A stretch of 7,578 nucleotides of DNA from Dehalococcoidia bacterium (GTDB taxonomy: Bacteria; Chloroflexota; Dehalococcoidia; Dehalococcoidales; UBA1222): assembly GCA_009776515.1 (NCBI GenBank), contig WRNP01000068.1:1-7578 (forward strand), in the 5' to 3' direction. Both the position numbers and the translations under genes were made by a program. Every line of letters starts with the position of its first letter. The first letter of the stretch is position 1. The notes below the pieces were generated by a model. That model had not been told where the DNA came from, did no database searches, and worked only from the letters and a program-made list of their open reading frames with translations. Positions 1 through 6,433 of this stretch are shown in pieces.

Positions 1-108
1 ACCACCTGCTTGTCAATCATTTTCTATCTGCCCCAGCGTGTTTAGACATCATTGACGCCTTTCCATGCCGTGTGGTGTGAATAATGTCGGGAATTACGGT
101 TTATTCAT
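1..108. other. Left-edge segment with no assignable gene
   Basis: This is the stretch downstream of the DUF3795 stop codon. On the minus strand there are only tiny open frames: an 11-codon one starting ATG ATG TCT, and an ATG ATT GAC AAG start at 20-18 that runs off the window and could be the first seven codons of a further gene in the minus-strand unit. On the plus strand an open frame from base 3 ends at TGA 78-80 and could be the tail of a gene, but its 25 residues resemble nothing I recognise. I assign no function. Confidence 0.3.
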
Positions 109-372
109 CTAGATTTCCTCCATCCACTTTCTGCATTGCTCAATACGCTTGCCATCATCGCCCCGTTCTTTATCGTAGGCGAATTGATTTAGCAACTCGC
201 AAGAAAAATCTCTACATTGCCCGCAATGTTCATGTCCTCGACTTTCACAACAGGCTTTGACCGGGCAGGAATCACCCCAAAAGGGCTTTTTTATATTGAT
301 ACAGCTCGCACAGTCCATCTTTTCTCGGTATTTGCACTCACCGCACAGTATACCGCATCTTGATTCAATCAT
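109..372 (-). CDS. Small Cys-rich DUF3795-family protein
   Basis: An 87-residue soluble protein with 12 cysteines (residues 6, 10, 13, 21, 24, 36, 41, 42, 50, 53, 58, 80), mostly in CxxC or CxxxCxxC spacing. It opens with MIESRCGILCGEC and has the KPFWG, CPVKACCE, HCGQC and AYDKERGDDG blocks I recognise from the DUF3795 family. The cysteines suggest zinc or iron-sulfur binding, but no function of the family is established to my knowledge. I chose the ATG at 372 because AGGAG lies 10 bases upstream and the family starts with MIE; a GTG at 381 sits almost directly on that Shine-Dalgarno sequence. The gene starts 29 bases after the stop of the WYL regulator on the same strand, so the two are probably co-transcribed. 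There is no signal peptide or membrane segment. Confidence 0.8.
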   Translation of the reverse strand: MIESRCGILCGECKYREKMDCASCINIKKPFWGDSCPVKACCESRGHEHCGQCRDFSCELLNQFAYDKERGDDGKRIEQCRKWMEEI

Positions 373-401
373 TATTAGCACGCTCCTATGGCTTCATCCT
401 A

Positions 402-1334
402 TCACAGCCAACACGACAACAGTGTGTCGTGTTGCAAATAGCGGGATAAAATATTTTTTGCGGCCCTTTGAATATCATCCGCAATTGCTCTTGGCTCAAG
501 AACCTTTACTTTACTGCCGAATCCGAGTAGCCAGCTTGTCATGTAATCGCTGTTTGAGAAACTGATTTCAAAGCGCAAGCCCCCCGCTGTTTCTTCAAAA
601 CAATCAAACCCGTAGGTTTCTATAAGCTGATACTTTACGGAGGGGTCAAACAATGCCACCAGTTTGAGTGTTTCGTTGAAGTGCCTGTTAAAATCTCGTT
701 TCTCCTGTGGGACTTTACGTAGCACAAAGCGCTCGTCACATAGGCGTAAGTTCCACAACCGCTGCAATTTGAACAGCCGAAAGTCTGACCGCTCCAAACA
801 AAAGCCGAACACATACCACGATGTCCATTGGAAAATCACAAAGTACGGCTCAATACGGCGATGGCTCTCGCCCTTGTCGTAAAAATAATCAAACTCGATT
901 ATCTGCGCGTTAAGCACGGAGCGCTTTATCAACTCGATTTTCTCAGTAAGTTGCCCTCTGTAATGGGAGGCAAGATCTATAATAATAGGTTCGCTCATGG
1001 AAACGACCGCTTCGGAGTATGCCCCCAGCTTATCCAAGGTTTGCTCAATACGCGTTTTCTCCGATACGCTACCAAGACCTTTAAGAGCGGCGATGATGCC
1101 CGATAACTCGCTCGTGGTCAAAACGTGCTTGTCCAGTTTGAACCCCTCCGCTATGGATATGCCGCCGCCTGTGCCTTGGTAGGTCACGATGGGTATTCCC
1201 GCTTGGCACAGGGCATCAATGTCACGTCCGATTGTGCGGCGGTTGACTTCAAATTTTTCGGCCAAGTATATGGCGGTCACTCGGTCGTTCTGCAAGAGAA
1301 CGGTCAGTATGCCTATCAACCGATCAAGTTTCAT
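402..1334 (-). CDS. YafY-type WYL-domain transcriptional regulator
   Basis: A 310-residue DNA-binding regulator with the usual three-part architecture. Residues 1-60 are a DeoR/HTH_11 winged helix (MKLDRLIGILTVLL; recognition region EVNRRTIGRDIDAL at 29-42; wing GTGGGISI). Residues about 130-200 are the WYL domain (RRIEPYFVIF and SWYVFGFC at 172-178, where the eponymous motif reads W-Y-V). Residues about 225-298 are the WCX extension. The ligand is unknown; WYL domains in other regulators sense nucleotides or single-stranded DNA. The start ATG has AAGGGGGG 11 bases upstream, and a perfect TATAAT lies further up. The family fold appears to end near NILSRY (294-299); the last residues are encoded by a palindrome (409-434) and look like an added tail. 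It is divergent from pdxS and leads a unit with the DUF3795 gene. Base composition looks somewhat more AT-rich than the pur genes. Confidence 0.88.
   Translation of the reverse strand: MKLDRLIGILTVLLQNDRVTAIYLAEKFEVNRRTIGRDIDALCQAGIPIVTYQGTGGGISIAEGFKLDKHVLTTSELSGIIAALKGLGSVSEKTRIEQTLDKLGAYSEAVVSMSEPIIIDLASHYRGQLTEKIELIKRSVLNAQIIEFDYFYDKGESHRRIEPYFVIFQWTSWYVFGFCLERSDFRLFKLQRLWNLRLCDERFVLRKVPQEKRDFNRHFNETLKLVALFDPSVKYQLIETYGFDCFEETAGGLRFEISFSNSDYMTSWLLGFGSKVKVLEPRAIADDIQRAAKNILSRYLQHDTLLSCWL
409..434. repeat. Perfect 10-bp inverted repeat at the 3' end of the WYL gene
   Basis: CAACACGACA (409-418), a 6-base centre, then TGTCGTGTTG (425-434). It lies inside the last codons of the regulator gene, five bases inside its stop codon. 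On the minus strand it is not followed by a T tract, so it does not look like an intrinsic terminator. Its left arm is part of the 13-bp repeat shared with the regulator promoter. Confidence 0.75.
410..422 (+). repeat. 13-bp repeat, copy A (inverted relative to 1404-1416)
   Basis: AACACGACAACAG here is the exact reverse complement of CTGTTGTCGTGTT at 1404-1416, so the two copies flank almost the whole regulator gene. Some chance of a 13-bp match exists in a window of this size, but the placement at both ends of one gene is notable. Confidence 0.6.
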
Positions 1335-1378
1335 ATGCGGACATTCCCCCCTTGTGATGTTCTCAGCTATTTTCCATA

Positions 1379-1384
1379 ATTATA
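1379..1384 (-). promoter_or_regulatory. -10 element of the WYL regulator promoter
   Basis: A perfect TATAAT read on the minus strand, 45 bases upstream of the regulator ATG. The -35 region at 17-bp spacing (1402-1407) is a poor match (ACAGCC), and it is overlapped by the 13-bp repeat copy at 1404-1416. A weak -35 covered by a repeat is what an autoregulated promoter might look like; that reading is inference. Confidence 0.5.
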
Positions 1385-1403
1385 CCCGTTACAATGTGAT
1401 GGG

Positions 1404-1416
1404 CTGTTGTCGTGTT
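1404..1416 (+). promoter_or_regulatory. 13-bp repeat copy B, candidate operator between divergent promoters
   Basis: CTGTTGTCGTGTT, containing the 9-mer TGTCGTGTT. It covers the expected -35 position of the regulator promoter on one side and ends three bases before the TTGAAA of the pdxS-facing promoter on the other. A protein bound here could affect both directions. The WYL regulator encoded next door is the obvious candidate, without direct proof. Confidence 0.4.
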
Positions 1417-1419
1417 TGA

Positions 1420-1447
1420 TTGAAAATAAGCATAAGGATCAGATAAT
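1420..1447 (+). promoter_or_regulatory. Sigma70-like promoter facing pdxS
   Basis: TTGAAA (1420-1425), a 16-bp spacer, then GATAAT (1442-1447), each hexamer 5 of 6 to consensus. It would give a leader of about 160 bases before the pdxS start. No better pair is visible closer to pdxS, although weaker -10-like boxes such as TATACC at 1515-1520 exist. Confidence 0.5.
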
Positions 1448-1455
1448 GATTATCT
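1441..1455. promoter_or_regulatory. Perfect 7-1-7 palindrome resembling a Fur/PerR-family box
   Basis: AGATAAT-G-ATTATCT is a perfect 15-bp palindrome. The Fur-box consensus in its 7-1-7 form is TGATAATnATTATCA, and only the outermost base of each arm differs. It directly overlaps the GATAAT -10 hexamer, the usual place for metal-dependent repression by a Fur-superfamily protein. Whether Fur, PerR or another member would bind cannot be told from the sequence. Confidence 0.55.
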
Positions 1456-1517
1456 TGTACAGTTGATGGCGGCAATATCCTATTGTTCTACATAGAAAAG
1501 GGCAGAATTCCGACTAT

Positions 1518-1561
1518 ACCACAAAATTGCTCCTTCGGATGCCTAAGGGGTTATATGTGGT
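1518..1561 (+). promoter_or_regulatory. Two-tier hairpin in the pdxS leader
   Basis: ACCACA (1518-1523) pairs with TGTGGT (1556-1561). Inside it CTCCTT (1530-1535) pairs with AAGGGG (1545-1550, one G-U), around a 9-base loop, with small unpaired stretches between the two stems. The structure lies about 40 bases upstream of the pdxS Shine-Dalgarno sequence. It matches no riboswitch class I recognise and is not followed by a U tract. Confidence 0.35.
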
Positions 1562-1613
1562 TTGAACTGAACGGGCAAGCTATGTTAGCATTGTATCTCT
1601 TAGGAGAAATTGT

Positions 1614-2498
1614 ATGTCTGTAGCTGTTGTCTGTAAACTGAAAACCGACATGATCCAGAAGCTCAAAGGTGGCGTGATCATGGATGTGGTCACCCCTGAG
1701 CAGGCCAAGGTCGCTGAAGAGGCGGGGGCCTGCGCGGTCATGGCGCTTGAGCGCGTACCATCTGATATCCGTGCGACCGGGGGCGTAGCTCGCATGACCG
1801 ACCCAGCCGTTATTGAGAATATTAAAAGGGCTGTCTCCATCCCCGTTATGGCTAAGTGCCGTATCGGGCATTTTGTTGAGGCGCAGGTGCTGGAGGCGCT
1901 TGGGGTGGACTGCATAGACGAATCTGAGGTGCTCACTCCAGCGGATGAGGCTCATCACGTGTGGAAGCATGACTTCAAGACAGCCTTTGTCTGCGGTTGC
2001 CGCAATTTGGGTGAGGCTTTACGCCGCATTGGTGAAGGTGCGGCCATGATGCGCACTAAGGGCGAGGCGGGCACGGGCAACGTAGTAGAAGCGGTGCGTC
2101 ATATGCGCTCAGTCATGGGTGATATCCATCGGGTGCAGAACATGATGCCGGATGAGCTGCCGGCTTTTGCCAAGGAAATATCAGCTCCGCTTCATTTGGT
2201 AATCCAGGTGCATGATACCGGTAGGCTACCGATGGTAAACTTCGCTGCGGGTGGTATAGCCACTCCGGCGGATGCCGCTCTCATGATGCGCTTGGGAGCG
2301 GAAGGTGTCTTTGTGGGCTCTGGCATCTTCAAGTCATCAAAGCCCCAACTTATGGCGCGTGCTATCGTGAGAGCCACGACACATTACCAGGATCCGGGCG
2401 TCATTGCAGAGGTGTCCAAAGATTTAGGTCAGGCCATGCCTGGGATAGAGATCGACAAGCTTGCACCGGAGCAGCGCATGGCTGTGAGGGGATGGTAG
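1614..2498 (+). CDS. pdxS: Pyridoxal 5'-phosphate synthase, lyase subunit PdxS
   Basis: PdxS makes pyridoxal 5'-phosphate from ribose 5-phosphate, glyceraldehyde 3-phosphate and ammonia in the DXP-independent vitamin B6 route; it is a cytosolic (beta/alpha)8 barrel that normally forms a dodecamer with PdxT glutaminase. At 294 residues it is full length. Diagnostic blocks are KGGVIMDVV (Asp24), VMAKCRIGH with the substrate-binding Lys81, DCIDESEVLTPAD, MMRTKGEAGTG with Lys149, FAAGGIATPADAALMMRLG and GVFVGSGIFKS. AGGAGA lies six bases before the ATG. The leader is long and carries a Fur-type palindrome over the likely -10. purSL follows after 120 bases on the same strand. The usual neighbour pdxT is absent; the next glutaminase gene, purQ, belongs to purine synthesis. 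Confidence 0.97.
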   Translation: MSVAVVCKLKTDMIQKLKGGVIMDVVTPEQAKVAEEAGACAVMALERVPSDIRATGGVARMTDPAVIENIKRAVSIPVMAKCRIGHFVEAQVLEALGVDCIDESEVLTPADEAHHVWKHDFKTAFVCGCRNLGEALRRIGEGAAMMRTKGEAGTGNVVEAVRHMRSVMGDIHRVQNMMPDELPAFAKEISAPLHLVIQVHDTGRLPMVNFAAGGIATPADAALMMRLGAEGVFVGSGIFKSSKPQLMARAIVRATTHYQDPGVIAEVSKDLGQAMPGIEIDKLAPEQRMAVRGW

Positions 2499-2544
2499 GG
2501 CTAACAGGAAACTACGGTAAGAGATATTGCATCGGTCGGGCTCT

Positions 2545-2574
2545 TCGTAGCGATAGGGTAATATCGTAATACGA
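2545..2574 (+). promoter_or_regulatory. Nested inverted repeats between pdxS and purSL
   Basis: TCGTA (2545-2549) pairs with TACGA (2570-2574), and inside it CGATA (2551-2555) pairs with TATCG (2562-2566) around a GGGTAA loop. The right side also holds a compact palindrome, TCGTA-A-TACGA (2564-2574). There is no T run after it, so it is not a classic terminator. It could be a processing or pausing structure, or a protein-binding site, in front of purSL. It is followed by GAGGA and a four-codon open frame (ATG CCG GAC AGT TAG, 2582-2596). Confidence 0.35.
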
Positions 2575-2618
2575 GGAACGGATGCCGGACAGTTAGAGCC
2601 ACTGTTTATCGGTACTGC

Positions 2619-5471
2619 ATGATTTGCGCTATTGAAGTCAGCCTTAAACCTGGTCTGCCCGATCCACGCGGCGAGAGCGTCGCCCGCGGTATACGGGATC
2701 TTGGTATAGACAAAGATATCATTGCTCATACCTGTGATATCTATTGGCTTGAGGGCGATGTGTCGTTTAATGAGCTTAAGCGGATAGCTTTAAGCCTCCT
2801 AGCCGATCCCATTGTGCAAGACTATCGCTTGGACCCTCCACCCGAACCAGATACCCCCACTCGTCATAGCCTGATCGTTACCTATAATCCCGGTGTCACC
2901 GACCCCATTGAGGATACGATGAAAAAGGCTATCGGCGACCTTGGTATCAGTGCGGTAACGGCGGTAAAAACGGCTTCGCGCTACATCCTTTCTGGCGCGC
3001 TTGCCGATGACGAGGTAAAAACCATTGCTGCTCGCCTCCTGGTAAACCCAATTATCCAACGTACCGTGGTTAGTGCGCCCACGGATTTCCCGATATGCCC
3101 ACGCTATGAGTTCTGTTTGCTCAACGTTGATTTGCTTGGTGTATCCGAGGCGGAACTGCTCCGCCTAGGGCGCGAGTATAGCCTCAGCCCACTTGAGGTC
3201 AAGGCCGTTGCGGCACATTACCGCAAACAGGGGCGCAATCCCACCGATGTTGAGCTTGAAACCATAGCCCAGACCTGGAGTGAGCACTGTGTCCACAAGA
3301 CTTTCAAAGCGCGCTTCAATTACGATGGCCAGTTGATTGACAACCTTCTTAAAAACACCATTATGGGGGCTACGCAGGAACTGAATAAGAGTTGGTGTCT
3401 TTCGGTCTTTGAGGATAATGCGGGGGTGATTGAGTTCGATGATGAGTGGGCAGTGTGTTTTAAGGTCGAGACCCACAATCATCCCTCGGCCATTGAGCCT
3501 TATGGTGGTGCGGCTACGGGGGTTGGTGGGGTGGTGCGGGACGTGATGGGCACGGGGCTTTCCGCTAGGCCTGTTGCCAACACCGACGTCTTCGCTTTCG
3601 GCCCACCCGATCTGCCTAATGCGGCGTTGCCCGAGGGCATGTTGCATCCCCGGCGCATCTTTAAAGGTGTGCGGGCGGGGGTAGCCGACTACGGCAATCG
3701 TTTGGGCATCCCCACTGTGAATGGGGCGGTAGTCTTTGATGAACGGTATACTGCTAACCCGCTGGTCTTCTGTGGTACGGTGGGATTGTTACCCAAGGCA
3801 CTGGCTCAGCGCGGTTCCCATCATCCGGGCGATCTTGTGGTGCTGGCTGGTGGGCGCACGGGGCGGGATGGCATCCATGGTGTCACTTTTGCATCGGAAC
3901 AGCTTACCCGTGCTTCGACAGAGCTTTCCTTTGCCTCGGTGCAGATTGGGAATGCCATCGTAGAGAAAAAAGTGATGGATGCGCTCATGGCGTGCCGTGA
4001 GAAGCGGCTCTTCTCACGTATCACTGACTGTGGTGGAGGTGGACTTTCCTCTGCTGTCGGCGAGATGGCGGAGGATACCGGTGTGCGTGTCTATCTGGAG
4101 CGGGTGCCCCTGAAATATGCCGGATTAAGCTACAGCGAGATCTGGATATCGGAATCGCAGGAGCGCATGCTTCTGGCTGTGCCTCCGGAGAATATAGACG
4201 AGCTTTTGGCCATCTTTGCTGCCGAGTCCTCCGAGGCGACCGTTATCGGTGAGTTCACGGATGACAAGAGATTATGTTTATACTATCAGGATAACCTGGT
4301 GGCTGACTTGGAGATGACTTTTCTGCATAAGGGTCGCCCTCCGCTTGATCTCGAAGCTGTCTGGCAGCCGCCAGTATGTCGCGAGCCGGATATCAAGCCT
4401 GCTACAAACCTGGGCGGGTCATTACTTAAGATTTTAGCGGCGTGGAATGTGTGCTCAAAAGAATGGGTTATTCGTCAGTACGACCATGAAGTACAGGGCG
4501 GGAGCGTCCTCAAGCCGCTGGTGGGACGCTTAAGCGATGGGCCTGGCGATGCGGCCATCATCCGTCCGGTGCTTAGCTCGTCGAAGGGTCTAATCATCGC
4601 CTGTGGTCTGAGCCCTCGTTATGGTGATCTTGACCCATATTGGATGGCGGCCTCGGCCATCGACGAGGCTCTCAGGCAAGTGGTTGCAGTAGGTGGCAGT
4701 CTTGAGCGAGTAGCTTTGTTGGATAATTTTTGCTGGGGCAATGTCCGGGATAGCGCGAGCCTGGGCGCGCTCGTACGCGCCGCACAGGCATGCCGTGACA
4801 TGTCGCTTGCCTATGGTACGCCTTTTATTTCAGGCAAGGATAGCCTCAATAACGAATATGAACACGCAGGGCGACGCATATCCATTCCGCCCACCTTACT
4901 TATCTCAGCCATGGCGATAATGCCTGACAGTGCGCGGGCTGTTTCCATGGATTTCAAACAACCAGGGAGTCTCATCTATCTCGTTGGTGAGACTTTTAAC
5001 GAGTTGGGTGGGTCGGAGTATTTTGCCTTACATAATGAGATAGGCGTACGCGTGCCCCGGGTAGATGCGCTCAGGTCGAAGAAGCTCATGGGAAAACTGA
5101 GTTGTGCCATTGGGTTAGGGTTGGTGCGCGCTTGCCATGACCTATCTGAGGGCGGGTTGGGGGTGGCTATTGCCGAGATGGCTTTTGCCGGAGGACTTGG
5201 AGCAGAGATCGGTTTGGATGGGGTACCACGTGATAATATTGAACGAGACGACATAATATTGTTCTCGGAGTCCAACAGCCGCTTTTTGGTCGAGGTTGCC
5301 CCTGGGGGCAGGGTGGCCTTTGAGGAGACAATGGCCGGCTCGGCTTGTGGACTTATTGGCCGGATTACGGATGGTATGGATCTCAAAATAACAGGTCTGG
5401 GCGGTGGTGATGTCGTGAACTTACCGATTTCCGAGTTAAAGGAGGCCTGGCAGCATCCGCTGCGTTGGTAA
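2619..5471 (+). CDS. purL: FGAM synthase PurL with two fused N-terminal PurS-like domains (PurSL)
   Basis: This is the synthetase subunit of phosphoribosylformylglycinamidine synthase, which converts FGAR, ATP and ammonia to FGAM. It has 950 residues against about 740 for ordinary small PurL. The excess is two tandem PurS-like domains, residues 2-71 (SLKPGLPDPRGESV...DYRL) and 83-151 (VTYNPGVTDPIEDTM...NPIIQRTVV), then a complete PurL. The PurL part shows QTWSEHCVHKTFKA (218-231), KVETHNHPSAIEPYGGAAT (282-300) with GVGGVVRD, CGGGGLSSAVGEMAEDTG (471-488), SESQERMLL (511-519), DHEVQGGSV (622-630), ISGKDSLNNE (737-746), DLSEGGLGVAIAEMAF (841-856) and SESNSRF (883-889). These are the two AIRS-type halves. 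No separate purS is seen, and the fusion should supply it. The ATG is the first usable start and fits the PurS N-terminus, although it lacks a clear Shine-Dalgarno sequence. purQ follows after four bases. Confidence 0.96.
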   Translation: MICAIEVSLKPGLPDPRGESVARGIRDLGIDKDIIAHTCDIYWLEGDVSFNELKRIALSLLADPIVQDYRLDPPPEPDTPTRHSLIVTYNPGVTDPIEDTMKKAIGDLGISAVTAVKTASRYILSGALADDEVKTIAARLLVNPIIQRTVVSAPTDFPICPRYEFCLLNVDLLGVSEAELLRLGREYSLSPLEVKAVAAHYRKQGRNPTDVELETIAQTWSEHCVHKTFKARFNYDGQLIDNLLKNTIMGATQELNKSWCLSVFEDNAGVIEFDDEWAVCFKVETHNHPSAIEPYGGAATGVGGVVRDVMGTGLSARPVANTDVFAFGPPDLPNAALPEGMLHPRRIFKGVRAGVADYGNRLGIPTVNGAVVFDERYTANPLVFCGTVGLLPKALAQRGSHHPGDLVVLAGGRTGRDGIHGVTFASEQLTRASTELSFASVQIGNAIVEKKVMDALMACREKRLFSRITDCGGGGLSSAVGEMAEDTGVRVYLERVPLKYAGLSYSEIWISESQERMLLAVPPENIDELLAIFAAESSEATVIGEFTDDKRLCLYYQDNLVADLEMTFLHKGRPPLDLEAVWQPPVCREPDIKPATNLGGSLLKILAAWNVCSKEWVIRQYDHEVQGGSVLKPLVGRLSDGPGDAAIIRPVLSSSKGLIIACGLSPRYGDLDPYWMAASAIDEALRQVVAVGGSLERVALLDNFCWGNVRDSASLGALVRAAQACRDMSLAYGTPFISGKDSLNNEYEHAGRRISIPPTLLISAMAIMPDSARAVSMDFKQPGSLIYLVGETFNELGGSEYFALHNEIGVRVPRVDALRSKKLMGKLSCAIGLGLVRACHDLSEGGLGVAIAEMAFAGGLGAEIGLDGVPRDNIERDDIILFSESNSRFLVEVAPGGRVAFEETMAGSACGLIGRITDGMDLKITGLGGGDVVNLPISELKEAWQHPLRW

Positions 5472-5475
5472 AGGT

Positions 5476-6243
5476 ATGGCTACCGTTAAAACCATCGTTA
5501 TGCGTGCACCTGGCACCAACCGTGACGAAGAGACAGCTTTCGCATTTCGTCAGGTGGGGGCTACGGCGGAGACAGTGCATGTTGGCGAACTTATATCTGG
5601 GACAAAGAGGCTTGCCGATTATCAGGTCCTGGCTTTTCCCGGCGGCTTCTCCTACGGCGACGATTTGGGGGCAGGGCGGGTGCAGGCTAACGAACTTATC
5701 TTAAAACTTGCTGACGAGGTTCACCCTTTTATTGAGCGAGGCGGCCTAATCATAGGTGCTTGCAATGGCTTCCAGGTACTAGTCAAGGCGGGAATCCTGC
5801 CAGGACCGCTGGGGACAGGCCAGACAGCCACCCTTACCAACAACGACTCGGGGCGCTTTGAGTGCCGCTGGGTATATCTCGCGGCCAACAAGAAAAGTCG
5901 ATGCATCTTTACGCAGGGGCTTGAGCTAATCTGTGCCCCTGTGGCCCATGGCGAGGGTAAATTTGTTGCTCCACCAGAGGTCATGGATGCCGTGGATGTC
6001 GCTCTTTATTATGCGGATGCCGCAGGGAACCCTTCCACCAGTTATCCAGCCTGTCCCAGCGGCTCATTACGCGCTATCGCCGGTATCACCGACGCAACGG
6101 GGCACATCTTTGGCCTCATGCCACACCCCGAGGACAATATCCATCGCCAGCACCACCCGCACTGGACTCGGCGCGAAGCCGAGCTTGCAGGGAGCGGTCT
6201 AAAGATCTTCCGCAATGCTGTGGACTGGGTAAAAGGATCATAA
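5476..6243 (+). CDS. purQ: FGAM synthase glutaminase subunit PurQ
   Basis: PurQ is a class I (triad) glutamine amidotransferase that hydrolyses glutamine and passes ammonia to PurL. It has 255 residues, a little longer than the roughly 227 of Bacillus PurQ. It shows APGTNRDEE near the N-terminus, FPGGFSYGDDLGAGR (54-68), the nucleophile elbow GACNGFQVL with Cys96, PVAHGEGKF (155-163), and the His217/Glu219 pair in LMPHPEDN. The start lies four bases after the purSL stop, so the two are surely co-transcribed. No good Shine-Dalgarno sequence sits at normal distance (AAAGGAGG at 5438-5445 is 30 bases upstream), which points to translational coupling. This is the only glutaminase encoded in the window. 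Confidence 0.96.
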   Translation: MATVKTIVMRAPGTNRDEETAFAFRQVGATAETVHVGELISGTKRLADYQVLAFPGGFSYGDDLGAGRVQANELILKLADEVHPFIERGGLIIGACNGFQVLVKAGILPGPLGTGQTATLTNNDSGRFECRWVYLAANKKSRCIFTQGLELICAPVAHGEGKFVAPPEVMDAVDVALYYADAAGNPSTSYPACPSGSLRAIAGITDATGHIFGLMPHPEDNIHRQHHPHWTRREAELAGSGLKIFRNAVDWVKGS

Positions 6244-6400
6244 CGGCGATTTTACGAGCTTGATAATCAGTTTACCGTGGCTCTTCGCTTTCGGCTACTT
6301 GTCGCGAGGTGTCTGGGCGATTCGCACGTTACTCACCCCGATGTCGACGGAATATCGGCTTGAAGAAAGTATGTTATCGGCCAAATTCCGGGATCAGTAG
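6233..6400 (+). pseudogene. Possible decayed tail of a membrane protein (ICMT-like)
   Basis: Between purQ and the nuclease gene, one plus-strand frame not shared with purQ stays open for 55 codons. It reads first as a hydrophobic segment (SLIISLPWLFAFGYL) and then a basic/acidic tail (YRLEESMLSAKFRDQ) before TAG at 6398-6400. That order resembles the last membrane helix and the RxxxEExxLxxxFGxxY tail of isoprenylcysteine methyltransferase-like membrane proteins. There is no plausible start for a full gene, the expected conserved residues after the tail are missing, and the first part overlaps the end of purQ. I treat it as a possible relic. A chance open frame remains a real alternative; an internal ATG at 6341 would give only 19 residues. 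Confidence 0.3.
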
Positions 6401-6433
6401 TGCATCATAAGCCAATTCTCAAAAAAGTCTCGC

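Noticed and set aside
410..1416. Inverted 13-bp repeats at both ends of the WYL gene as terminal repeats of a mobile element
   Set aside because: No transposase lies between them, no target-site duplication flanks them, and the gene's stop codon lies outside the repeat. A regulatory reading fits better.
1551..1970. Long minus-strand open frames opposite pdxS (and similar ones opposite purSL and purQ)
   Set aside because: They are antisense shadows of strongly conserved enzymes, with no ribosome sites and no recognisable protein features.
2564..2574. TCGTA-A-TACGA as a Zur box
   Set aside because: The Zur consensus is a 7-1-7 palindrome (TCGTAATnATTACGA); this one is 5-1-5, and no zinc-related gene is adjacent.
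5438..5445. AAAGGAGG as a ribosome site for purQ
   Set aside because: It is 30 bases upstream of the purQ ATG, too far for direct use; it encodes part of the PurL tail.
6244..6363. The purQ frame stays open for 39 codons beyond its TAA (possible read-through or longer protein)
   Set aside because: PurQ is already complete and longer than usual at 255 residues; the extra codons resemble nothing, and the gap is better explained by the phase-2 relic or by chance.
6421..6426. T tract on the minus strand just after the endonuclease stop, as a terminator
   Set aside because: I found no adequate stem before it; only the short palindrome GCCTAGGC, which has no loop.
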